Positions 32,389 through 42,214 are shown, counted from the first letter of the stretch. The stretch is 64,000 bases of DNA from Nostoc sp. HK-01 (GCA_003990705.1 AP018318.1:2793501-2857500); one strand, 5' to 3'. The notes: a model not told the origin generated them from the sequence alone. A program made the numbers and translations.

Positions 32389-33537
32389 TTAAAAGCGTCC
32401 GCTTCTAATATCACTGAGACTGACACCGTAAAATTCCTGAGCTTGCTTAATTGCTTTTTTTGTATCGTCGGCCATAACACCGTTAAGCTTCCCTTTATAA
32501 AAGCCCTTGTCTCGCAGTCGTCGTTGAATTTCTAAAACACTAAAGTCACTCTTCGGCGCATTGTTCACCTTGCTATATAGCCTAGCTCTGGTAGTGGGGC
32601 CAGCAATTCCACTGGCGGCTAAGTAATTATCTGTTTGAAAGCGACGTACCGCATCTGAGGTATAAGAACCAAAGTAGCCATTTGGCTCTCCCTGTAAATA
32701 TCCGGCTTTAATTAATTGTTCTTGCACAATTCTGACAGCTTCACCGCGATCGCCCATACGAAGATTGTCTCGATCAGCTGCTCGTTTTGGCGGAGTATCT
32801 TCACCAAAACCTACACCTCTTCCTGGCAATTTGCTAAGAGTTGCAGGGCCAACAATCCCATCAACATTTAGCTTATAAGCATCTTGGAAACGCTTCACAG
32901 ATTCTTCGGTAATTGGGCCAAATATCCCTGTAGAATTCCCGTAGTAATAACCTGCTACCCGCAAGCGTTCTTGTAGAACCCTCACTTCTTCCCCTTCATC
33001 ACCTTTCATGAGGTATTGAGAATTGCTGCGCTTGGTGGCTTGGGTTGTGGTTTTTTGGACTGGTGTACTAGCAGCCGCAACTTTAGTTGTTTGAGATGTC
33101 CGCACAACTGTTGGTTTTTTTGCTTGGCTATTTGCTGATGATTTACGCCAGTTATCTAATTTTTGGAGTGTGGTGGCTCCCATCACCCCATCAATTGGTA
33201 AACCCGCAGCTTTTTGGAAGCGTCTGACAGCTTCTTCGGTGGGAAAATCGTAAACTTGGGTGATTTGTGCTTGATAAAAGCCTGCTTGTTGCAACTTTTG
33301 TTGCAGATTTCTGACAGAAGGGCCTTGATCTCCTCGTTCTAGAGCCAAGACACTATTGACACTACTGAGAATAGACAAGGTAAGCGCCAGAGGTAACATA
33401 TACTTCCAAGCCTTACCAGAAAGTTTCCTCCAGTCTGGTGCTGAGGCTTTGTCTAACAAATCACTCAGCAACACCAAGTCACTGGATTCACAGTCTTCAT
33501 AGGCAAATGCTAGGTGCAAATATGCAAGGTTGTCCAT
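32389..33537 (-). CDS. Peptidoglycan-binding repeat protein
   Basis: A 382-residue protein with four peptidoglycan-binding (PG_binding_1) repeats at about 70-130, 180-240, 260-315 and 325-375 (for example GDQGPSVRNLQQKLQQAGFY and GDEGEEVRVLQERLRVAGYY). A Ser/Thr-rich linker of about 35 residues lies between repeats one and two. Around residues 45-65 is a hydrophobic stretch (MLPLALTLSILSSVNSVLAL) that could be a signal-anchor. It corresponds in position to the gene next to furA in Anabaena, whose transcript extends antisense into furA. It starts 17 bases after cobN. Confidence 0.85.
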   Translation of the reverse strand: MDNLAYLHLAFAYEDCESSDLVLLSDLLDKASAPDWRKLSGKAWKYMLPLALTLSILSSVNSVLALERGDQGPSVRNLQQKLQQAGFYQAQITQVYDFPTEEAVRRFQKAAGLPIDGVMGATTLQKLDNWRKSSANSQAKKPTVVRTSQTTKVAAASTPVQKTTTQATKRSNSQYLMKGDEGEEVRVLQERLRVAGYYYGNSTGIFGPITEESVKRFQDAYKLNVDGIVGPATLSKLPGRGVGFGEDTPPKRAADRDNLRMGDRGEAVRIVQEQLIKAGYLQGEPNGYFGSYTSDAVRRFQTDNYLAASGIAGPTTRARLYSKVNNAPKSDFSVLEIQRRLRDKGFYKGKLNGVMADDTKKAIKQAQEFYGVSLSDIRSGRF

Positions 33538-33554
33538 AGTTCATTCCTACACCA

Positions 33555-36500
33555 TTAATATTGATCTGGGATGTATTTTTCTTCGATGGCTGCTTCAGCT
33601 TGATGTACTAAATTTCTTAAATTTTCTAGTGTCAGTATATCTACATCCTCCCATAAACCGCGCTTGTGTGCTTCAAGTAATCGTTCAGCAATATCACGCA
33701 ACGCATGAGGATTATTGTACTGAATAAATTCTGAAATGGTTGTATCAAATAAATAAGACTCTGCTATACCTTGATACATATAGTCTTCTACGCATTTAGT
33801 TGTGGCATCGTAGGCAAATAAAAAATCAACGGTTGCTGACATTTCAAAGGCACCTTTATAACCGTGGCGCATAACTCCGGCAATCCACTTAGGATTGATT
33901 ACACGCGAACGATACACCCGCGCAATTTCTTCTTTGAGTTGGCGAATGCGTGGATTAGTGGGAATAGAATTATCACCAAAATAAATTTGCGGATTCTTAC
34001 CTTGCAGAGAACGGGCGGCAACTGTTAAACCACCTTGAAATTGATAATAATCATCAGAATCCAGCAAGTCGTGTTCGCGGTTGTCTTGGTTGTGCAGGAC
34101 AATTTGCATTTGCTGTAAACGCTGCTGGAATGCTTCTGGTGCAGCGACTCCTGTAAGTTTGCCTTTGTCTTGGGTGGAAGTAATGCTGGTGTAGGCGTAA
34201 CAACTCCAGTTGATATAAGCGCGGGCTAAATCTTGGTCATCAGTCCAATTTTGCGATTCAATTAAACCTTGAATTCCTGCGCCGTAAGCCCCTGGTTGGG
34301 AGCCAAAAATGCGATATTGCGATCGCTCTTTTGCCTCTTGTTCTGTTAAACCTTGTGTTACCCAATACTCTGTATCTTGTTGAACTTGCACCGCCAAGGG
34401 GTTTTCTGCTGGAGATTCATCTAAAGCGGCGACTGCTATGACTGCTTGTTCAAATAAATCAATTAAGTTGGGGAAAGCATCGCGGAAAAATCCAGAAATT
34501 CTTAAGGTGACATCCACACGCGGACGACCCAAAATCGATAACGGTAAAATTTCAAAATCGACGACTCGTCGCGCTGCACCATCCCAAACAGGCCGCACAC
34601 CCAACAATGCTAAAGCTTCGGCAATGTCATCACCGCCAGTTCGCATTGTAGCTGTACCCCACAAAGAAAGTCCGAGTGTTTTGGGATACTCTCCATGTTC
34701 TTGTGTGTAAGATTCAATTAAGTTCTCGGCGGCTTTTCTGCCAACATCCCAGGCGGTTTCTGTGGGTAAGGCGCGGATGTCTACTGAGTAAAAGTTTTTG
34801 CCAGTAGGGAGGACTTCTGGTCTGCCGCGTGTGGGCGAGCCGGAAGCGCCACTGGGGACGTATCCGCCATCAAGTCCGTGGAGTAAGTTGGTGATTTCGG
34901 CGGGGGTTTGTTGGAGGGCGGGGAGGAGTTTTACTTTTATCCAGTCTAGGGTGGTGGTGAGGGGGGAAGGCGGAAGGGTGGGGAGTTGTTCTACTAGTTC
35001 GGCGGCGTGTTCTTCTAGGAGTTCGACTACATCGCCGATGGTGCGACAGGAGTTAAGTTTCGCGCATAGGAGCCACTGCGTTGGGCGGGTTTCCCGACTT
35101 GTAGACGCGCTCTGCGCGGCTTCTCGCAGAGTAGCAAGTGGCGTGCGCAAAGTCACACAGTTGGATTTGGGGAGGGTGAAGGGGGAGCTAAATTCGTCGG
35201 TGAGGGGGTCGATGTCTAATCCCCAGGCTTGGGCTAGGGCGCGGGTAATACCGATGGAATAGCGGTTGGGGATACGGGCGATCGCAACTATTAAGTCTCG
35301 CAGTTGTCTACCTTGAGGACATTGCCCAAATATATGCAAGCCGTCGCGGATTTGGGCTTCTTTGAGTTCGCATAGATAACCATCTAATGAGTTTAATATT
35401 GATAGTTCAAAGTTGAAGATTGCTTCTTTGTTTTCTAGTCCTAAATCTAGGTGCAGGTTTTCTTTGATGACTAATTCGCGGATGCGATCGCGGATTGCTG
35501 GTAATCGTGAAGGGTCTAAACTTTCGGCTTCGTAAAATTCATCAATTAAATTTTCTAATTGTTGCAATGCCCCATACAATTCTGCACGGGTCATTGGGGG
35601 TGTGAGGTGGTCGATAATCACCGCTTGGGCGCGGCGTTTGGCCTGGGAACCCTCACCCGGATCGTTGACGATAAATGGGTATAAATGGGGCATTGCACCA
35701 AAAGCAACTTCGGGATAGCAATTGCTGGATAAAGCCAAACTTTTCCCTGGTAACCATTCCAGGTTGCCATGTTTGCCGACGTGTACCACCGCATCAGCAC
35801 CAAAGCATTCTCTGACCCAGTAATAAAAAGCTAAATAAGTATGGGTTGGTTCTAAATCTGGGGCGTGATAATTCAAGCTAGGGTCAAGGTCATAACCCCG
35901 CGCTGGCTGAATACCTATGAAAATATTGCCGAGTTGGATTCCAGGAATGGGGAATGCTTCTTGACTCCCGACTCCCCACCGTTCATTAATACCTTGCTTG
36001 ATTGTTTCTGGTAATGAGGCGAAATATTTCTGATATGCTTCACTTGAAAGACTTTGCCGAACTGGTCGTAACTCTCTGGCTTCTGGATCATTGGTAACAC
36101 CATCTGTCAAAAATTGGATTAATTCGTTACCATCTGTTGGTAAATTATCTAATTCATAACCAGCAATTTGTAAGGCTTTGAGGATTTCTACACAACTAGC
36201 TGGTGTATCTAAACCAACACCATTGGCGAGGCGACCGTCGCGGTTGGGATAATTAGCCAAAATTAGGGCAATGCGGCGTTTTTGGGGTGGTTTAGTCCGT
36301 AAGCGTACCCAATTAGCGGCGAGTTGAGCGACAAAATCAATGCGATCGCTCACTGGTTCATAAACGACTACATCCGTTTCTAGATCAGGGTTACGTGTTT
36401 CCAAAGCTTTGAAGGACACTGCACGGCTGATAATCCTGCCATCTACCTCTGGTAGTGCCACATTCATAGCAATATCACGGGGTGATAACCCTTGAGACAG

Positions 36501-37439
36501 TGACTCCCACTGTTCAACGAAACCACCACTCAGGATTACTTGTAACACTGGCACATCTAAGTTTTGCCACAGTTCTGTTTCAGGTGCTTCTGTATCTAAA
36601 CGCGCTAAGGAAAAACTGGTGGTATTTAAAAGGATGGCGATTTGTTCTGCATCTTTGGGTTGGAAAAATTCGTTCAATTCATCTTGCACACTGGGGTCAC
36701 GTAATGAAGACACAAAAACTGGTATAGGTTGTAAGTTTCTCTCAACTAAGGCTGTACATAAAGCATCAATCACCTTAGTATTTCCCGATAGGTAATGAGC
36801 GCGGTAGAAGAGAATACCGACTTTGGGCAGGGGAGCAGGGGTGAAAATTTCCTTAATATCTCCCTTATCTCCCCACTCACCACTCTCCCTACTCCATTCA
36901 TACAACCCAACACGGGGGACAATTTGCGGTGGTAGAGAATTAAAGGATGTGTTTGAGCAACTATCAGCAATAAATTTCAACGCATTCACAAAATTATTAA
37001 CACCACCTTCGCTGAAGTATTGCCATACTTGGTTCACAATATCGACAGAAACAGTAGATTGAGAGACTAATTCCGGGTCAAGCGCGTCATCTCCTGGCAT
37101 TACAATTAAGGTGGTACCGTTACGTTGTACAATTTCCTGCACCACTTCTAAACCATAAGCCCAGTATGCACGTCCGCCTAAAAGACGTAAAATAATTACC
37201 TCAGCAAGTTCCAAAACTTGCTCGCTATAAGCATCAATACTGATTTGTTGTTGTAACTGCAATAAGTTAGCGACTCTTAATGCAGGAAAATTTGTCGGTA
37301 ATTTGGTAACTGCTGCTGCCAAAGTTTGAATGTCAGTATCCGCAGCCGTAATAAACACAAACGGCGCTGGAGTTTGTTCTACAAAAATTAAACCTTCTGA
37401 CTGATTCCACCCGACTGATTTAGCATTTATCCGGTGCAT
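33555..37439 (-). CDS. cobN: Cobaltochelatase subunit CobN (CobN/ChlH family)
   Basis: A 1294-residue large chelatase subunit. Motifs include VVHVGKHGNLEWLPGK, LEPTHTYLAFYYWVRE, and SLWGTATMRTGGDDIAEALA. It resembles CobN-type proteins rather than ChlH, since the ChlH N-terminal features are not evident, but the boundary between the two is not certain by eye. CobN inserts cobalt into hydrogenobyrinate diamide in the late pathway to cobalamin. Two unusual segments exist. One at 35060-35152 is a palindromic repeat read in frame, and one at about 36825-36900 is a purine/pyrimidine-skewed low-complexity stretch. The gene ends 17 bases before the peptidoglycan-binding gene. Confidence 0.87.
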   Translation of the reverse strand: MHRINAKSVGWNQSEGLIFVEQTPAPFVFITAADTDIQTLAAAVTKLPTNFPALRVANLLQLQQQISIDAYSEQVLELAEVIILRLLGGRAYWAYGLEVVQEIVQRNGTTLIVMPGDDALDPELVSQSTVSVDIVNQVWQYFSEGGVNNFVNALKFIADSCSNTSFNSLPPQIVPRVGLYEWSRESGEWGDKGDIKEIFTPAPLPKVGILFYRAHYLSGNTKVIDALCTALVERNLQPIPVFVSSLRDPSVQDELNEFFQPKDAEQIAILLNTTSFSLARLDTEAPETELWQNLDVPVLQVILSGGFVEQWESLSQGLSPRDIAMNVALPEVDGRIISRAVSFKALETRNPDLETDVVVYEPVSDRIDFVAQLAANWVRLRTKPPQKRRIALILANYPNRDGRLANGVGLDTPASCVEILKALQIAGYELDNLPTDGNELIQFLTDGVTNDPEARELRPVRQSLSSEAYQKYFASLPETIKQGINERWGVGSQEAFPIPGIQLGNIFIGIQPARGYDLDPSLNYHAPDLEPTHTYLAFYYWVRECFGADAVVHVGKHGNLEWLPGKSLALSSNCYPEVAFGAMPHLYPFIVNDPGEGSQAKRRAQAVIIDHLTPPMTRAELYGALQQLENLIDEFYEAESLDPSRLPAIRDRIRELVIKENLHLDLGLENKEAIFNFELSILNSLDGYLCELKEAQIRDGLHIFGQCPQGRQLRDLIVAIARIPNRYSIGITRALAQAWGLDIDPLTDEFSSPFTLPKSNCVTLRTPLATLREAAQSASTSRETRPTQWLLCAKLNSCRTIGDVVELLEEHAAELVEQLPTLPPSPLTTTLDWIKVKLLPALQQTPAEITNLLHGLDGGYVPSGASGSPTRGRPEVLPTGKNFYSVDIRALPTETAWDVGRKAAENLIESYTQEHGEYPKTLGLSLWGTATMRTGGDDIAEALALLGVRPVWDGAARRVVDFEILPLSILGRPRVDVTLRISGFFRDAFPNLIDLFEQAVIAVAALDESPAENPLAVQVQQDTEYWVTQGLTEQEAKERSQYRIFGSQPGAYGAGIQGLIESQNWTDDQDLARAYINWSCYAYTSITSTQDKGKLTGVAAPEAFQQRLQQMQIVLHNQDNREHDLLDSDDYYQFQGGLTVAARSLQGKNPQIYFGDNSIPTNPRIRQLKEEIARVYRSRVINPKWIAGVMRHGYKGAFEMSATVDFLFAYDATTKCVEDYMYQGIAESYLFDTTISEFIQYNNPHALRDIAERLLEAHKRGLWEDVDILTLENLRNLVHQAEAAIEEKYIPDQY
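35060..35152. repeat. Palindromic repeat inserted in frame in cobN
   Basis: The segment GCGTTGGGCGGGTTTCCCGA followed by CTTGTAGACGCGCTCTGCGC and GGCTTCTCGCAGAGTAGC is of a type dispersed between genes in Nostoc genomes. It is read through in cobN as residues around LREAAQSASTSRETRPTQW, a compositionally odd insertion between two family regions. Confidence 0.6.
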
Positions 37440-37575
37440 AATCCCGCCTTACCGTCTTAAACTGTTGGTTATAACCCGATTCAAAAACATTCCACCCTAG
37501 CACAACCAGTTGCTCAAAGAGAGGTTATCTCTCCAAGTCACTGGCTCCTCATCCCCTTTTACCTGACCTTTGAAA

Positions 37576-39564
37576 ATGCTTAGTTCACCTGATTTGAGCT
37601 TTTCTCAAAATTTGCCTTTAGTTGTATTTAATCAGCTTGGGGAATTGTTACAGCAAATGGCTCAATCTGTGGAAAATTCTGTGCTAGTGCTGACAGAAGC
37701 TGTACTGGCAAGGATTATCATATCTGAAGAATGGCAAGGTCAAAGATTCACATTAGTGGTTTCTGATCAGTTTAGTGCGCTTTTGTTAGGAACCTGTGAG
37801 CAAGGGAACAGGGGAGCAGGAGAGGCAGAGGAGCAGGGAAGCAGGGGAGCAGGGGGAGAATTTATAACTCAGCATTCACAACTCTCTACTTCCTACGCCC
37901 CAATCAGCACTAGCTTGACTTTTAGTTCAGAAGCGATCGCCTCCTTTGTTGGCAAATTGAAGGATTTGTTTGCAAGTGATTCTGATACGCGTCACAATCT
38001 GGAATTCTACAGTCAAATTGTCCGCCCTAATGATGCTACGCTTCAAAGTCAATTCACGCTATTGTTATTAGAATATCTGCTGCCACACAAGAATCAGGCA
38101 GTGACAGAAGCTTTAAGCGCAAATCAGGGCGAAAATTTCTGTCAAGCAATTGAAATTGCTTTGCAAAAACAAATTTCTCAAGAAAAATTATTAAATCAAG
38201 TTACAACTCAGATCCGCAAAAGTTTAGATTTGCCAGTCATTATGGCAACAGCGATCGCCCAAGTACGTGATTTTTTGAAATTAGACAGGTTAGTAATATA
38301 TAAATTTGAAGGGTCAAGGGTCAATACCCAAAACTTAACGCTTAATCAGCAAAATCATTCTCAACCCTCTATACAAGACTGGTACAAGTATGGGGGTTGT
38401 ATAGTTTATGAAGCTAAGGCGACAGATGCGATTTCTTCGGTGTTAGATTATTCAGAAACAAATTGCTTTACACGCAATTCTGCTTGTTGGGATAAGTATC
38501 GCCAAGGTTTTACCTTAGTGGTTGAGGATGTGGAAAAAACTTATGCTCTGGAAGAGTGTTTGTTAAATTTTCTCCGCACTAACCATGTCCGTGCAAAGCT
38601 GGTAGCACCAATTATCTTTGAGGAAAAACTTTGGGGGTTGTTAATTGCTCATCAATGTGAAAGTCCTCGCCAGTGGAATGAAAACGAACGAAATTTATTG
38701 ACTTCCATTGCAGAACAATTGGCGATCGCCATTCATCAATCTGAGTTAATGCGATCGCTCACTCAAGAAAAACAAACTCTCGAACAACGGGTGCTAGAAC
38801 GCACAATGGCTTTACGTGATGCTTTATTAGCAGCTGAAGCCGCTAGTCGTTTACGCAATGAATTTCTCGCTACCATTAGCCATGAATTGCTTACGCCGTT
38901 AACTTATGTTATCGGGATGTCTTCTACATTGTTACGCTGGCCTATCGGTGAGTTGAGCCAACGACAGCGAGATTATCTGCAAACCATCCACGACAGTGGC
39001 GAACATTTATTAGAAATGATTAATGACATCCTTGATTTATCACAAATCGAGGCTGGCAAAACAGCTTTAAATATTAATGAATTTTCTTTAGCACAAATGG
39101 CAGAAAATGCTATTGCAATCTTAAGAGATAAGGCCACTAACGAAAAAGTTAATCTTAAACTGGATTTACAAATTGATCCAAGGCGCGATCGCTTTAGTGC
39201 TGATGCTGAACGCATAGAACAGATTCTCTGGAATTTGTTAACTAATGCCATTAAATTTACACCTGAAGATGGCAGTGTGACTTTGAGAATTTGGGTAGAA
39301 GATCATACTGCTGTTTTTCAAGTTGAAGATACGGGAATTGGCATTGCTGAAGAGCAATTACCATTAATGTTTGAGAAATTTCAGCAGCTTGATACACCAT
39401 ATCGTCGCCGTTATGAAGGTACTGGACTTGGTTTGGCATTAACTAAACAACTTGTAGAACTGCATCGTGGTCGAATTGAAGTAGAATCCACAGTGGGTAT
39501 CGGCTCTATTTTTACTGTTTGGATACCTACTCGGTCAGCAAAAGTGCTAAGTACTGAGTCCTAA
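37576..39564 (+). CDS. GAF-domain sensor histidine kinase
   Basis: A 662-residue sensor kinase. An N-terminal region of about 200 residues of unknown fold is followed by a GAF domain (about 210-390; VIMATAIAQVRDFLKLDRLV, YALEECLLNFLRTNHVRAKL and APIIFEEKLWGLLIAHQC), a coiled-coil (EKQTLEQRVLERTMAL), the dimerisation/phosphoacceptor domain with His436 in ATISHELLTPL, and the ATPase with NAIKFT, DTGIGI and GTGLGLAL boxes. A Cys just before the GAF-like HQ segment is not clearly a bilin site. Two repeat-derived stretches lie in the coding sequence. No response regulator is adjacent. Confidence 0.86.
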   Translation: MLSSPDLSFSQNLPLVVFNQLGELLQQMAQSVENSVLVLTEAVLARIIISEEWQGQRFTLVVSDQFSALLLGTCEQGNRGAGEAEEQGSRGAGGEFITQHSQLSTSYAPISTSLTFSSEAIASFVGKLKDLFASDSDTRHNLEFYSQIVRPNDATLQSQFTLLLLEYLLPHKNQAVTEALSANQGENFCQAIEIALQKQISQEKLLNQVTTQIRKSLDLPVIMATAIAQVRDFLKLDRLVIYKFEGSRVNTQNLTLNQQNHSQPSIQDWYKYGGCIVYEAKATDAISSVLDYSETNCFTRNSACWDKYRQGFTLVVEDVEKTYALEECLLNFLRTNHVRAKLVAPIIFEEKLWGLLIAHQCESPRQWNENERNLLTSIAEQLAIAIHQSELMRSLTQEKQTLEQRVLERTMALRDALLAAEAASRLRNEFLATISHELLTPLTYVIGMSSTLLRWPIGELSQRQRDYLQTIHDSGEHLLEMINDILDLSQIEAGKTALNINEFSLAQMAENAIAILRDKATNEKVNLKLDLQIDPRRDRFSADAERIEQILWNLLTNAIKFTPEDGSVTLRIWVEDHTAVFQVEDTGIGIAEEQLPLMFEKFQQLDTPYRRRYEGTGLGLALTKQLVELHRGRIEVESTVGIGSIFTVWIPTRSAKVLSTES

Positions 39565-39571
39565 TTTATTA

Positions 39572-39602
39572 GTGCTGTTGGCGGTAGCGGGGCGTTCAGT
39601 CC
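39572..39602. repeat. Dispersed palindromic element, copy 2
   Basis: GGCGGTAGCGGGGCGTTCAG and the following TCCGTGCTG match the reverse complement of the element at 29608-29638. It lies in the gap between the histidine kinase and the nanE-like gene. Confidence 0.6.
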
Positions 39603-39641
39603 GTGCTGAAAGAACAAGTTTTGACTATTGACTATTAACCA

Positions 39642-40334
39642 ATGACAAATGAAAACTCAATTACAACCCTAAAACAAGGACTAATTGTATCTTGCCAAGC
39701 GCCTGTTGATTCACCTCTGCATCAACCAAAAATTATAGCTGCAATGGCACAGGCTGCTGTTAATAATGGGGCTGTTGGTGTCCGCATCGATACACCAATT
39801 CATATCAATGCTGTCAGAGAGGGCGTGAAAGTTCCGATTATTGGTTTATGGAAGCAAATCATCCCTAAGTATGATGTATACATTACACCTCAGTTTGATC
39901 ATGCTGCTGCTGTTGCTCAAGCTGGAGCCGATATAATTGCGATCGATGCGACAACAAGGCATCGTCCTGGTGGTGAGACAGTAGTAGATATAATTACCCG
40001 CATTCATCAGGAATTAGGCAAACCAGTTATTGCTGATGTGGATACAATTGAGTCAGCTAAAGCCGCCGCCGCCGCAGGTGCAGATATTGTGGCAACAACT
40101 CTTTATGGTTATACTCCCAAAACTAATAATGATTCTCCGCCTTGTTGGGAACTGCTGACGCAAATGCTAGAGGAGTTAAAGATTCCGGTAATTTGTGAAG
40201 GAGGTATTTCTTCACCACAAATGGCACGTCATGCTTTAAATTTAGGTGCTTATGCTGTTGTAGTCGGAACTGCAATAACTGGTATTGATTTGCAAGTGAA
40301 GAATTATCAACGAGTTATGCAGAACGGCGGATAA
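39642..40334 (+). CDS. nanE: N-acylmannosamine-6-phosphate 2-epimerase-like protein
   Basis: A 230-residue TIM-barrel protein of the NanE family, which converts N-acetylmannosamine-6-P into N-acetylglucosamine-6-P. Typical segments are LIVSCQAPVDSPLHQP, GAVGVRIDTPIHINAVRE, VPIIGLWKQ, IDATTRHRPGG and VICEGGISSPQMARHALNLG. No sialic acid genes occur nearby, so the role in this organism may be in amino-sugar recycling. The gene appears single. The spacer before it carries a dispersed palindromic element and an STRR-like end. Confidence 0.82.
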   Translation: MTNENSITTLKQGLIVSCQAPVDSPLHQPKIIAAMAQAAVNNGAVGVRIDTPIHINAVREGVKVPIIGLWKQIIPKYDVYITPQFDHAAAVAQAGADIIAIDATTRHRPGGETVVDIITRIHQELGKPVIADVDTIESAKAAAAAGADIVATTLYGYTPKTNNDSPPCWELLTQMLEELKIPVICEGGISSPQMARHALNLGAYAVVVGTAITGIDLQVKNYQRVMQNGG

Positions 40335-40437
40335 TATTGAATACTATTTCACGGAATTCCTGATCCTGCTAATTGCAACATCTCGTTGAATTTTAGATTT
40401 GGAAATGGGGATTACTCGCCATCCCCACTCCCTAATT

Positions 40438-41385
40438 TCAATACCCTGCTTGCTTGTTTACCACATTGCGTAAAGGCTGATCAGTGTGGTAGCGGTGGAA
40501 GTTATCAAGAAACAGTTCCACTGAACGCTGTTTAACTTTTGGGGAATGACCAGAACAGTGAGGGGTAATGAAAAGATTTGGAACCGACCACAAAGGACTT
40601 TCTGATGGTAAAGGTTCGGTCACTACTGTATCTAAAGCAGCCCCAGCAATCCAACCTTCGGTGAGTGCTTTGATTAATGCTGGTTCGTTAACTACAGCAC
40701 CACGGGCAATATTAATTAAGTAAGCATGAGGTGGTAGCGATCGCAATACTTCCTCATTGATTAAATTTTGAGTTTCTGCGGTGAGTGGTGTCGCAACTAC
40801 GACATAATCTGCTTCCCCTAGGTGCGATCGCCATCCATCCACACCCACCACTTTGTCAAAATTTGCTAGTTCTTGGGGATGACGGCGAGTACCAATAATT
40901 TTCATCCCAAAAGCTTTAGCGCGGGCGGCGATCGCTTGACCAATCCCGCCAGCGCCAATAATTAACAAAGTAGCATCCGTCAATTCTTGAATCGGAAAAC
41001 CTCTTTTCCATTGGCGTTCAGCTTGCAAAGCTTGCAAATCTGCCAGATTCTTAGCATGGGCAAGTATATAAGTTAAGACAAATTCGGCAATGGGAATCGC
41101 ATGAACTCCTGCACCATTGGTGAGGATGAGGTCGCGTTCTAAATAAGTCGGAGTCAAAATATGATTTACCCCTGCATTCGGCGCATGATGCCAACGTAAT
41201 GCGGGTGCTGCTGCTAATACACGATGCAAAACAGGGCTTTTCAGAAAAAACCAACTTAAATAAATCTCGGCATCAGTCACATCATGATCAAGATTGCCAT
41301 CACTATCAACCAGTACAACTTTAGTATCTGATGGTAGATGTGGCTCAATTTCGGCAGCGATTTCGATAGGCAAAATGATCTTCAT
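40438..41385 (-). CDS. D-2-hydroxyacid dehydrogenase
   Basis: A 315-residue NAD(P)-dependent D-isomer-specific 2-hydroxyacid dehydrogenase (glyoxylate/hydroxypyruvate reductase type). The NAD loop is LIIGAGGIGQAIAARAKAFG. The catalytic Arg is in NIARGAVVNEPAL, Glu in VTEPLPSESPLW, and His in ITPHCSGHSP. It lies 55 bases downstream of ssuB on the same strand and may belong to the sulfonate transcript; that is uncertain. Substrate not defined. Confidence 0.85.
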   Translation of the reverse strand: MKIILPIEIAAEIEPHLPSDTKVVLVDSDGNLDHDVTDAEIYLSWFFLKSPVLHRVLAAAPALRWHHAPNAGVNHILTPTYLERDLILTNGAGVHAIPIAEFVLTYILAHAKNLADLQALQAERQWKRGFPIQELTDATLLIIGAGGIGQAIAARAKAFGMKIIGTRRHPQELANFDKVVGVDGWRSHLGEADYVVVATPLTAETQNLINEEVLRSLPPHAYLINIARGAVVNEPALIKALTEGWIAGAALDTVVTEPLPSESPLWSVPNLFITPHCSGHSPKVKQRSVELFLDNFHRYHTDQPLRNVVNKQAGY

Positions 41386-41440
41386 CTTAAGTTACCGAAT
41401 TACAGGGTTATTTTCGTTTGGGCTTCAATTTCTCTGAAAC

Positions 41441-42214
41441 TTAATAACTACCTAACTGCAATAACTGTTTATACGCATAGCTACCTTCCCGATTCATTAC
41501 TTGGTCAAGAATCGTTTCTCTGATGCTAACAAATGCTTCATTACCCCTATCTCTGGGGCGTGGAAGATTGACAGGTAAATCTAAAGCAATTCTGCCATCT
41601 TCAATCACAATCACGCGGTCAGCTAATGCTACAGCTTCTTCGACATCGTGAGTTACTAAAAAAGCTGTAAACTGCTGCTCTTGCCACAATTTTTCAATCA
41701 ACCGCTGCATATCAATCCGAGTCAGCGCATCCAAGGCTCCTAAAGGCTCGTCTAATAACAATAAGCGGGGTTGACTGACTAATGCTCTAGCTAAAGATAC
41801 CCTTTGTCTTTGTCCACCAGAGAGTACAGATGGCCATTCTTCGCCTCTATCTTGTAATCCCACTTGTTCTAGCGCCCACTGCGCCTTTTCACGCCAACCA
41901 TCTTGTAATCCTAGCCCTACATTTTGAATGACGCGTTTCCATTCTAGCAATCGTGGGTCTTGGAACATAACTCTGACGGAACTACTCAGTTTCCGCAATG
42001 GTTCGCCATCTAACAGAATCCCGCCAGCACTAGCTTTTTCCAACCCTGACACAAGGCGTAATAAGGTACTTTTACCGCAACCACTACGCCCGACAATAGC
42101 AACAAATTCTCCTGGTGATACTTCTAAATTAATAGAATTTAAAACAGTTTTTTTGCCAAAAGCTTTTGTCAGATCCAAAATACTTAGTTGTGTTCCTTGT
42201 GGTTGATAACTCAT
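41441..42214 (-). CDS. ssuB: Sulfonate ABC transporter ATPase (SsuB-like)
   Basis: A 257-residue ABC ATPase of the nitrate/sulfonate/taurine group. Walker [10 protein letters not shown], signature LSGGQRQR, Walker [13 protein letters not shown] and the D-loop are complete. By its neighbours (ssuC, ssuD) it energises uptake of alkanesulfonates as sulfur source. Downstream of ssuC by 45 bases, same strand. The ATPase may also serve the binding proteins at 48944 and 51227, since no other permease or ATPase is near them. Confidence 0.88.
   Translation of the reverse strand: MSYQPQGTQLSILDLTKAFGKKTVLNSINLEVSPGEFVAIVGRSGCGKSTLLRLVSGLEKASAGGILLDGEPLRKLSSSVRVMFQDPRLLEWKRVIQNVGLGLQDGWREKAQWALEQVGLQDRGEEWPSVLSGGQRQRVSLARALVSQPRLLLLDEPLGALDALTRIDMQRLIEKLWQEQQFTAFLVTHDVEEAVALADRVIVIEDGRIALDLPVNLPRPRDRGNEAFVSIRETILDQVMNREGSYAYKQLLQLGSY

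Noticed and set aside
34798-35262. 154-codon plus-strand frame inside cobN
   Set aside because: It lies wholly inside cobN on the other strand, in a GC-skewed stretch, with low-complexity Ser/Arg/Gly composition.
33555-37439. Magnesium chelatase ChlH
   Set aside because: The overall sequence looks closer to CobN, though both belong to one family. The distinction should be confirmed by alignment.
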